A DNA stretch of 55,000 nt. It comes from Botryococcus braunii (Eukaryota > Chlorophyta > Trebouxiophyceae). Location: contig KV908367.1 in the NCBI GenBank assembly GCA_002005505.1, positions 468,024-523,023 on the forward strand, written 5' to 3'. The translations under genes and the position numbers were made by a program. The first letter of the stretch is position 1; the number at the start of each line of letters is the position of its first letter. Positions 10,132 through 19,800 of the stretch are shown here, in pieces. The notes below the pieces were generated by a model. It was not told the DNA's origin. It saw only the letters and a list, made by a program, of their open reading frames with translations, and made no database searches.

Positions 10132-13100
10132 TTAAGAAAGGACTGGGGCAGCTGCCACGTCATCAGCCAGATGGCGAACATGGGCAAGAGGATCCCAAGT
10201 ATTCTCAGTCTCATCGTAGCCTTTCCATTTGACTAAGTAGCGCCAAGACTTTCCAACTTTCTTCTTAGCTATGATGGCCTCCACTTCATAAACGCCGCCA
10301 CGCTTGTCTGCATACAAAGGAGGTGGTGAAGTAACAGTAACTGGTACAGATGAAGACACATAAGGCTTCAGCTGGGAAACATGAAACACAGGATGAATAT
10401 TTACAGTCTCAGGCAAGACGAGTCTAAAAGCTCGAGAACCAACTGCTGCAGCAATAGTAAAGGGCCCAAAATACTTAGCTGATAACTTTGACGAGAGCCC
10501 AGGTGAAAGCTGGTTTTTTCCTTGCAGCCAACAACACCTGGTCCCCCACCTTGAAAGAGTGGTCTCGTCTCTTTCTATCTGCATAAGATTTCTGCCGTTG
10601 CTGTGCAGAGGCAAGATTAGATTTGGCACTCTCTAAGGCAGTCTGCAGCCCCTCAACCCATTCAGAAACGGCAGGATTCACAGAACGTGCGGGAACAGCA
10701 GAAGACAAGGGAGTAAGGGGATGGCGCCCATGATTCAGGAAGAAGGGTGTCTGCAGTGTTGAAGCCTGAAGTGAGTTATTATATGCAAACTCCACCATAC
10801 TCAAATACTTGTACCAGTCATCCTGCCTGGGACCCACAAACCCTCTCAGCATGTCTTCCATGGTCCTGTTCATTCTCTCAGTCTGCCCATCCGTCTGAGG
10901 GTGGTAAGCAGTAGACATAGCAATCTCAGTACCCAATATTTTCACAAAGGCCTTCCAAAAATGGCTAGTGAACCTTGGATCTCTATCACTCACAATGGAG
11001 GTAGGCATTCCAAATCTCACAAAGACCCTGTCTATAAACAGTTGTGCAAGTTGAGGTGCAGTGATGGTTTTAGTGCATGCAGCCAAGACACACAACTTAG
11101 AAAACCTATCAACAAATACCACAATAGAGTCAAAACCACAGCAGACAGGTAAATCAGTCACTAAGTCAAGGGAAATGCTCTGCCAAGGTCCATCCGGAAT
11201 AGGCAGTGGCTGAAGTAGAACATAAGGTACGGCTCCAGTCCCCTTAGTGCGCTGGCAGGTGTCACAAGGCCTGCAAAAGTCCCTGACTGATGAGCTGAGA
11301 CGTGGCCACCAAAATTCCCTGCACACTAATTCATACATCTTGTTAATCCCAAGATGGCCAGAAAAGGGGGTGGCATGACACTCTCTCAGTACCTTCTCTC
11401 GCAATGCATCAGGGACATACACTCTACCTGACTGCACCGAATAAGGTACAGTGTCTCTCATCACCAAAACACCTTCTTCCACAAGTTTAGCAACTGTGGG
11501 ATCAGAAACACACAGCAAAGCAATTTCTGGTAGGAGGGACGAGACAGAAACAGTGGAGACATGCATTACTGCCAAATCAACACGCCTAGACAAAGCATCT
11601 GCAACAACATTGTCAGTGCCCTTCACATATACAATATCAGGCATGAATCTCATGATTTCAGTAAGCCATCTTTCCTGCCTACTAGTCCTAACAGGAGCAC
11701 TCAATAAATACTCAAGTGCTTGCTGGTCAGTGTGTACAGTAAACTTAGCACCCAGCAACAAATGCTTCCATTTAAGCAAGGCATGAACAAGAGCAAGCAA
11801 CTCTCTGTCATATGGTGCTAACTTCCTCTCAGGGGGTTGGAGTTTCCTGGACTCGAAGGCAACGGGCTGCAGTCCCTTTCCTTGATCTTGCTGCAATACA
11901 GCACCAACAGCAAAACCCGAGGCATCTACATGCACAACAAAAGGTTTATCTAAATCAGGCATCAAAAGGCAAGGAAGAGTAGAAACAAGATCTTTCAGTG
12001 CTACAAAGGCTTCCCGCTGGGGTCCCTCCCAGGTCCAAGGCACATCCTTTTTGAGCAACTCAGTAAGAGGATAGGCAACATCTGCAAAATGGTCCATAAA
12101 AGTATCATAATATTGAGTAAGACCTAGAAACCCTCTCAACTGTGACACATTCAAAGGAGTGGGCCAATCCTGAATGGCTGCAACCTTCCTAGGATCTACC
12201 ATAATCCCATGAGGTGTCAACAGGTGTCCAAGGTATTCCACCTGCTTAGCAACAAAATCACACTTAGGCCTTTTGCAATAAAATTTATGTTCCCTGAGCA
12301 CTGATAAGACTGTCCTCAAATGCTCCATATGCTCTGCAACAGATTTAGAATATATGAGGATATCGTCTAGGTACACCAGCACAAATCTATCAAGGAAGGG
12401 AGACAAGATAGAGTTCATCACAGACTGAAAGGTGGCAGGTGCATTGGTTAACCCAAAAGGCATAACAGTGAACTCATAATGACCATAACGGGTCTTAAAA
12501 GCAGTCTTTTCTATGCTGTCCTCATGCATACGTATCTGATGATATCCAGAGGCAAGGTCTAGCTTAGAAAATACACAACTTCCATGCAATTGCTCGAACA
12601 TCTCATCAATCTTAGGAAATGGGTGTTGGTTCCTAACAGTAATCCTATTCAAGGCCCTGTAGTCAATGCATAAACGCCATCCACCATCCTTTTTGGGAAC
12701 AAATAAGATGGGTGCACCAAATGGTGATGTCGATGGGCGGATGAACCCCCTCTCAAGGAGCTCCTGCAACTGTGCACGTAGCTCAGCAAGCTGGGCTCCA
12801 GACAGTGGATATATGCGGGAGGCTGGAGGAGTTGCGTCCGGCTCCAATCTGATGTGGTGGTCTCCAGCACGAGAAGGAGGGAGGCCTTCAGGAAGTCCCG
12901 ACAGTACATCCTTAAATTCCTGCAAAAGCTGCTCCAACTCTGGCACATTGTATGCATCAGTATCTGAAACATTGTCAGTCACTGCATTCAGTTGAATAAT
13001 GTACACTGATTCACCCAACTTCACCATCTCTTCCACTTCCATGGATGAGATCACATACCCAGGCATGCCTGACCTCTGACACCCCAAAAGTACATGTGTT

Positions 13101-14039
13101 TTATTAGCATGAACCAAAGACACAGCATTCAATTTCCAATTCACACTTGGGTTAAAAGCAGTTAACCAAGGTTTGCCCAAGACAAGATCATAGTAGGTCA
13201 ACTCAGTAGGGAGGAAGGTGACTCCAAAACCCAAGGTCCCAACAGTTAGGTCAGTTGACACACTATGTCCTACCACAGATGTCCTACCATCAGCCACTCT
13301 CACAGTAACATGTGAACTCAAAGGCACAGGGGGAAGGGCAAGCTCCTGCACAAGTTTATCATCAATAAAATTTGCAGAGGCTCCACTGTCCAACAAAATC
13401 CTGACAGGTCTACTAGCAAGAATTCCCTCAAACTCTATGCAAGTGGAGGAAAGATCAAGACCATTCACAATGTGTCTACTGTCAAGCTGAACAAAAGAGT
13501 CAAAAGAAGTTGCGGGCAGGGGTTTCTCCTTCACACTGAGACAACCAGTCTGTACCAGGCAACGATATAAGGGCAAGCCTGTATGGGAACTGCAGTGGGG
13601 TGAGCTCTTAAAGGTGGAAGTAAGACCCAGTGCATCCAAAACAGAAGCCGAGAGCAATACATCATGAGAGTTGTTGTTGTGTAGTCCCTTCCAGCACCTG
13701 TTCACAGTGGCTCAGGCAAGAGAGCACAGTCAATCTAGTACCTGGCAGTAGCTGTGACACAAGCTGGCTAACAGTACACTCCCTGTTACTACCATCAACA
13801 AACAAGACAACATGAGCATCACTAGAAAGAAGGTGAGGAGCTGCATCTCTCTTATACATGCACACAGGATTGATCAAGTCACTGGCATGGGGGGATGTCT
13901 GAAACTCTCTACACAAACCATGCCCATCCACAATATGGGACTTGAAAGAATGGCAACAACTGTGAAAGAAATCCTGCAGATTACCAAGCCCATACAAAAC
14001 AGGAATCCCATACGGGGTCACTGAACAGTTGGCAGACAT
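10132..14039 (-). pseudogene. E1 pol: protease-RT-RNase H-integrase-chromodomain, two frameshifts
   Basis: Three overlapping open segments in different frames cover a full Ty3 pol: 14039-13662, 13705-10475 and 10629-10132. The first holds the N-terminal spacer. The second holds the aspartic protease ([10 protein letters not shown]), RT (LYLDDIL-type motif and [13 protein letters not shown]), RNase H ([17 protein letters not shown]) and integrase (H-H-C-C knuckle, [26 protein letters not shown]). The third holds the integrase C terminus and a chromodomain (YEVEAII...[15 protein letters not shown]). Compared with intact E2, each break looks like a one-base gain: one near 13675-13690 in a GTT-rich stretch and one near 10512-10520 in a run of six T (plus strand). 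The second could be a sequencing error in the homopolymer. Confidence 0.9.
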
Positions 14040-14117
14040 CTGAAACAGGCCTCACACTGCTGTAATACCAAAGAAGTCCAACAAATCAAGTTTTATTTAA
14101 TTTGTGAAAGTGATTCC

Positions 14118-14642
14118 TCAACTCAAGGTGTAATTGGAAGCACGGAAGAACGTCGTAGCCACCTCCACGGACCGAGCGGATGCCAAGCCTACATCGTAGG
14201 TCCCCAAAAACATTTCAGTCTGCATAAGCCAAGGATCCAACATCATTGGATCTCCCTCGAATACAGATGGGTCTGGCAACTTGAGCGAGGGCTTCCCTGA
14301 ACCTGACGAGGCTGTAGCCGATGCCGGAGTTGCCGTTGGTATGGGCTGCGGCACGACCACAGGTGCAGGTTGCGCGAGAGAGCACTGAATTAACATCTCA
14401 AGTCCCTCTGAAATGCTCTGAGTGGTATCAACTGGAGGGGAATGCGACGGAACACTAGATCCTAATGCAACGGCTCCTTCGAGCAGGGCACCGATATCTA
14501 CCAAACGCCTAAGCATACAACGAGGATCTACCCATGAACGATCTACATATACATAAGCAAGAAGATCTATGGATGGATCTGGCTCCGCGATGCCAGGACT
14601 AGGTGCACGAGCCCTTGAACCCGAACGAGGATGCCGAGACAT
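14118..14642 (-). pseudogene. E1 gag, 3' half deleted
   Basis: Starts at an ATG (14640-14642) with [16 protein letters not shown], matching the E2 Gag N terminus ([16 protein letters not shown]). It runs through the proline-rich region and FPDP..FEGD-like motif (KLPDPSVFEGDPMMLDPWLM) to TTFFR. It then jumps to sequence equivalent to the end of E2 Gag, in a wrong frame. By comparison with E2, about 480 bp (E2 residues ~168-328) are missing, including the capsid core and the CCHC zinc knuckle. The product could not package RNA alone, so this copy would need Gag in trans. Confidence 0.85.
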
Positions 14643-14694
14643 CACAATCCGAAAGGAAAAGAAACGCACCACGAACGAACGACAAGGAACTAAT

Positions 14695-14711
14695 CCTTGT
14701 CGCCGATACCA
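14695..14711 (-). promoter_or_regulatory. E1 primer-binding site
   Basis: On the minus strand TGGTATCGGCGACAAGG begins one base after the 5' LTR. The same site occurs in E2, E3 and (first 14 bases) E4. Its complement ends in CCA as a tRNA would, but I could not assign the tRNA. The last bases pair with a downstream inverted copy (CCTTGTC), forming a hairpin. Confidence 0.75.
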
Positions 14712-14712
14712 C

Positions 14713-14973
14713 TGTAGCGTTAACTAAGCGGAAGAGGTTTTTATGAGACAGTGAGACGTTCGTGGTGTGCAACGAAAGAGTGTTACATGATTGATTCGCA
14801 AGCGTGCTCTTAAACCCAGGGTGGATTGAATTATACTGTACTGCCACAGACGCGTAGTCGGGCAACCGAGCGAACTACTTGAGCGAGGTTGTACTGCGAA
14901 TCCAGATCACATGGCAAGTCAAAGAGCAATGCCAAGGACCATACTAGAGCATTATACCCTAGGAAATGCTACA
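14713..14973 (-). repeat. E1 5' LTR
   Basis: 261 bp, identical by eye to the 3' LTR at 9114-9374. Followed by the TSD TGTGC at 14974-14978. Confidence 0.95.
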
Positions 14974-14978
14974 TGTGC

Positions 14979-15663
14979 TGACAAGGGGTCTTCTAGCTGA
15001 CATTCAGCATCCACACACTCACTGCAGGGACTGATCTCTAGCTTGCATCGCCAAAGAGGTCTAGATTTGTAGGCAAACAATGTCCGTGGTGTTGAGAGAT
15101 GAAACCATGTCCTCGGTCGCGACCGTCACGATCGTCATATGATGCAACCTCGTTTGAGGAGGTGGAAGCATAAGCTTAAGGCAGCCAGCGTCACCAGCTC
15201 CATGGACAGATTGTGTGACATGAAGTCTGAAATTCGACATCTAGTCATGATCCCATATGGCAAATTTCTATAGCCAGGCTATTCGAGCGGCCACGAGTGT
15301 AGAACCGGTCCGAGTGTACAGAAAAATTGATACGGAGTACTGTTAGAATTACCGGAGCTGCCACACAGCATTTTCGAACAATCCATACAGCTTTAGTGCT
15401 GCTAACGGGAGCCCTTGTTTTCCAAAGCAAAGAACATGTCGTGATTGTCGGCGAGTGTCGGTTGAGTATCTTTCGTAGCTGTTGGATTTTCCTCTCTGTT
15501 TCACCCGTAACATGTTGCCAGTAAAGATTGTCACATGGAGACTGTGTGCATGCACGCCTGATCATGCTTTTGGCAGCTCCCTGTGTGCAAAGCCCACCGG
15601 GCGGCACAAATGACTAGAGGTGCTACAACAGTGTTGCAGAATGTGCTGTCCAAGCGGTTTCGC
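14979..15663. other. Host flank between E1 and E2, containing a dispersed repeat
   Basis: No gene proven. The right part (15443-15650) is a ~208-bp repeat also found in the first kinase-gene intron. Immediately left of E2 the minus strand reads RNRLDSTFCNTVVAP-like sequence, the continuation of the hAT fragment found at 29120-29250 on the other side of E2. The flank ends with TTCGC (15659-15663), the left E2 target duplication. Confidence 0.5.
15443..15650 (-). repeat. Dispersed ~208-bp repeat, copy A
   Basis: About 97% identical by eye to 43179-43388. On the minus strand both copies have an open frame containing CDNLYWQHVTGETE(R/K)KIQQLRKIL. The few substitutions are mostly amino-acid changing in that frame, so coding constraint is not supported. 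It is probably part of a decayed transposon. Confidence 0.8.
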
Positions 15664-15918
15664 TGTAGTATATCAGCGGAAGAGAGTTTAGGAATCAGAC
15701 AATTCGTGATGTGCACGGAAAGAGTGTTACATGAATGAGCCGCAGGTCCACCCTTAATGCCATCCAGGGTTGAATGTACAGTGTACTGCCACAGACGTGT
15801 AGTCGGGCAACCGAGCGAACTACCTGAGCGAGGTTGTACTGCGAACTCAGATCACATGGCAAGTCATAGAGCAATGCCAAGGACCATACTAGAGCATTAG
15901 ACCCTAGGAAATGCTGCA
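15664..15918 (-). repeat. E2 3' LTR
   Basis: 255 bp, TGTAGT...GCTGCA. The only difference seen from the 5' LTR is near the end (GCTGCA here, GCTACA there). Confidence 0.95.
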
Positions 15919-15932
15919 TGCCCTCCCCCTTG
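15919..15932 (-). promoter_or_regulatory. E2 polypurine tract
   Basis: Minus-strand CAAGGGGGAGGGCA directly adjoining the 3' LTR, identical to the E1 tract. Confidence 0.8.
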
Positions 15933-16125
15933 GCATAAGCTATGAGATGGTGTTTATGGCAATGGGGCCACAAACGTAAGACAGGGGTATCACGAACCCT
16001 GCTTACTGTAACTATAGATAATCACACCTCCTATAGTTACTAACTACTGCAAGTCAGAGGATGAAGTCCACAAGCAAGTTTAGCACGACACAGACGAGGG
16101 ACTCATCTGCTCAACGCTCGAATAC

Positions 16126-16812
16126 TGAAATATTCTGGGCTTGGCGTATCATGGTGGCGGCACGGAGGGTGTTAGACGATGTCCTCCTACTTGTGCGTTG
16201 TTAAGTAGGCACGGACATATACAAGTCAAGGACTGGTTAGCAACTGATTGATAGACACCCGGAGTGCCACTATAGTTCCAACCAAGTGTTACAATATCTC
16301 TCATCTCTCCTAACAAGGTGACGCAGTTCAAACACGCCTAACCTGCTCTCACCCAGGTCGTGTTCATTACTTTGTCCGATGAGCTAAACTCAACTCTATA
16401 TGTCTAACATGTTCTAACAATGTTCATCTGAGTGCTAAATCCAGGAATACAATAAGGATTAAGTCACCTGCATGGTGGCGGCACGGAGGGTGTTAGACGA
16501 TGTCCTCCTACTTGTGCGTTGTTAAGTAGGCACGGACATATACAAGTCAAGGACTGGTTAGCAACTGATTGATAGACACCCGGAGTGCCACTATAGTTCC
16601 AACCAAGTGCCTTCCCTATCCGTGCTTGCCCCATATGCCTCCTTTCTACAAACGTGTCTGTAACTTGCGTTATGATAGTCTTCGTTCAAATGCATGTATT
16701 GCCTGGCAGAACTCAGGGTTCTGCCTCTCTTTCCTAATTGGTATTGTCTTCATACGGAGACTTGCCATTATTACTCCTCTGAGGGAAAGGCATAAAATTA
16801 ATTAACACAACA
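16126..16812 (-). repeat. Copia 3' LTR
   Basis: 687 bp. It contains an internal direct repeat of 139 bp (16150-16288 and 16471-16609, starting 'catggtggcggcacggaggg'). A 60-residue open frame inside it is an LTR artefact. Confidence 0.95.
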
Positions 16813-16827
16813 CTTCCCCTTGCCTTT
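16813..16827 (-). promoter_or_regulatory. Copia polypurine tract
   Basis: Minus-strand AAAGGCAAGGGGAAG directly before the 3' LTR, three bases after the polyprotein stop codon (16831-16833). Confidence 0.85.
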
Positions 16828-16830
16828 ACC

Positions 16831-19800
16831 TCACAGAAACTTGGCCAGTCCCAGTGAGTTACGATGTCCCAGAAACACTTGTCTAACTAGTGGTTTGGTA
16901 AAAATGTCAGCCACATTTCTAGCAGATTGAATGTACTTGAATTCAACCTGCCCCTTTGCAATAGCTTCACGTGCGAAATGACAGCTAATTGCAATATGCT
17001 TTGTGTGTTTGGAGTACACCGGATTCCTCAGGTGGTTTATACACCCTTGGTTGTCACAATGAATCTTCACTATCCACGGTAACACTCCAATTTCCTCCAG
17101 GAAACCTCTCAGCCAATTTGCTTCCTTCACAACAGCACTTGCTGCCATGAATTCAGCCTCCACTGTTGAAGTGGCAACAGCAGATTGCTTTTTACTTCCC
17201 CACACTACTGCTCCTCCAAACACAGTGAGGACAAAGCCAGTGGTAGAGAAGCGATGATCCTGATCACCTCCATAGTCGGCATCCACATAGCCTTCTAGCT
17301 CTATCTCCCCCCCTCCGAGAGTTAGAACCAAATCTCGGGTTCCTTTCAGATACTTCAACACACGGATGGCTTCATTCCAATGTGCTGTGGTGGGAGATAT
17401 GCGATAACGAGACAATACACCTACTGCCTGAGCTATATCGGGACGTGTGGTGTTGGCTATATACAGAAGAGACCCTACTAACTCACAGTAACGGTGACCT
17501 GGAGGTAGTGGACTGCCAGCACCAATGCTGTCGCTCCCATCTCTCGGTGCAGGCCTTTGGGACATTACGAAATCTTTTGTCATGGGAGTATCAGGTCCCA
17601 CTGACTCAAGATCCAAGCCAAATTTCTCTACAAGTGCATCGATTTTAGGGATGCAACTCAGGGTGATCAGCCCTTTATCTCTATCTCTCATCACTTGACA
17701 TCCCAAGAAATCCTTCACTTCCCCAAGATCATGGATGGTGAATTCTTTCTTGAGAAGTCCCTTCACTCTCTCGATTTCTGACATGCCCTTGGAAACTATC
17801 AGAAGATCATCAACATAGATCAGCACATAGGACTTTCCTCCATCAGTAGAGCATCTCACATACACTCCCGCATCACTCTTGCACACCTCATACCCCATGA
17901 CTTCAAGTTTGTCATTCAGGGTTTTGTGCCAGGCACGTGGAGCCTGCTTCAGGCCATACAACGCCTTTCTCAATCGGCACACAATATTCTTATCACCATT
18001 CTCAAAGCCAGGAGGTTGCGTTACATATACTTCCTCCTCGAGCTCACCATTCAGAAAGGCGGTCTTAACGTCCACCTGATGAATTTCACAGCCCTCTCTT
18101 GCAGCAACAGCAAGCAGAGCTCTTCTAGCTCCATAGCTACTAGTAGGAGCAAAGACCTCCATCACATCCACTCCAGGGATTTGTCTGCATCCCTGTGCCA
18201 CTAATCTGGCCTTGAATCTCACAACATTGCCATGTGCATCCATTTTCACTGAAAATATCCAGTGAACTGGAATAACCTTATGTCCACGAGGTCTCGGAAC
18301 ATACTCCATGACCTCATGAGTATCTAGAGAATTTTGCTCTTCCTGCATAGCTGCCTTCCAGTATTCCCACTGGGGAGACATCTGTGCTTCTCTCAAATTA
18401 GAGGGAACGTGAATTTTCCCAAATCTGACACCTGTGTGCTTTTCCTCTGAATTGCCTGATTTTCTCTCACTTTGTCCAGAACCCACTACTCTTCCACTGA
18501 CACTCGCTGAGTTACACATCACAGGCTCTCCAGTAGAAGTAGAATGCTCTCTCATAGCACGCTCTCGCTTGGACTCACACTTGGCTTTGCACAAGTTACT
18601 CTGCTCATCCCTCACATCATCCTCCCATGCACAGGTACCTCTCGGACAGTCTTTGTAATTTGGAATCCCTTCACATTGTCCAGACTTCCGATTCACCTCC
18701 TCAGACACACTCTGACATGCCTGCAAGAGTTCAGACTCTTCAGGTCTCTCACAAGCAACATCGGGATATGGCAGAGTGTCTGCATACTTCCCCTGATTTA
18801 TGTGATCCACATGCCTCTCAGACCGACTGCATGTCACTGTTGGGAGTGACCTCACATCTCTGACATCACTCTCCCAGGCACAGGTACCTCTCAGTGAGCA
18901 CTTGTAATTTGGTCTGTCTCCACAATGTCTGTGCTCCTGATTCACCTCCTCCTCTCGTCCCTTACATGGAGTCAAGGATGCAGATCCTGTCTCCCGCTCA
19001 CAATCATGTTTGGCTGGTGCAGAGAAAGCATATGATGCTTCCTCTGACCGGTGGCTGCCACCACAGTCCCGTCCAGGAGTGCTCTGACTGGACGGGTTGC
19101 CAGAAGAACTCTGCATGGTCACATCTCTTACATTTCTCTCAGTCACTGAACAAGACCCACCCATACTGCTCAGCTCCCCGGGACCATTTGCAGCTTTGCA
19201 TGTAGCTGCCCCCCTCACTGCACTCACATGCAATTCATGCCCCTCATGTGAATCACCCTCTAGCTGCACTTCCCCTGGTCCCTGTGACAGAGAGTCACAT
19301 TCAGTCAACCCCTCTCGCTCTCTGCTCTCTCCCTTCTCCTGTGGCAGCAGGAGGTCTTTGGCGGCAGTGCGTTGTTCGTGTCGTTGAGCCCGGGTCAGGC
19401 CATCCAATTGGTGGTTGCGGCAATCAGACCTAGTTGGTCTGAGGACCTCCTGGGCTCGCTCCATCTGCGGTCGAAGGTGGGAGTCCTGTCTCACTCCTCT
19501 GGCTAAGTCCTGTACTGCCTCCAGGGTTTGATCCATCTCCACTGGGTCACACAGTCTTCTGGATTCAGGCTCGGGCTCAGCCTCACTGGGGGGTCCTGTG
19601 ACAGGCTGTGTGGGGAGGTTGCTGGAGGCTGGCAGGTACTCAGGCTCACTGTGTGGGTCATCAAGATCTGTCTCAAGGCTGATGTTGGTTGTGCCAGGGG
19701 AGGTGCCGGGAAAGACTGGGGGAGTGTCACTTGCAGAGGGCTCAGGACACAGAAACTCTGTAGACTGTGTTGAGGAAACGCTCATGCCAACCCGAGAGGC

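Larger units (their letters stand above)
9114..14973 (-). mobile_element. Ty3/chromodomain retrotransposon E1 (complete but defective)
   Basis: 5860 bp, bounded by two 261-bp LTRs that are identical by eye (TGTAGC...GCTACA) and by the 5-bp duplication TGTGC at 9109-9113 and 14974-14978. All coding sequence is on the minus strand, so the right LTR is the 5' LTR. The internal order is PBS, gag, pol and a ~0.75-kb 3' UTR ending in a polypurine tract. Identical LTRs imply a recent insertion, yet gag lacks its capsid and zinc-knuckle half and pol has two frameshifts. Confidence 0.95.

Noticed and set aside
16149..16331. 60-residue frame repeated in both copia LTRs
   Set aside because: Lies inside the LTR, has no homology or initiation context, and repeats only because the LTRs do. 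The 95- and 88-residue frames over the E1 LTRs are likewise artefacts.
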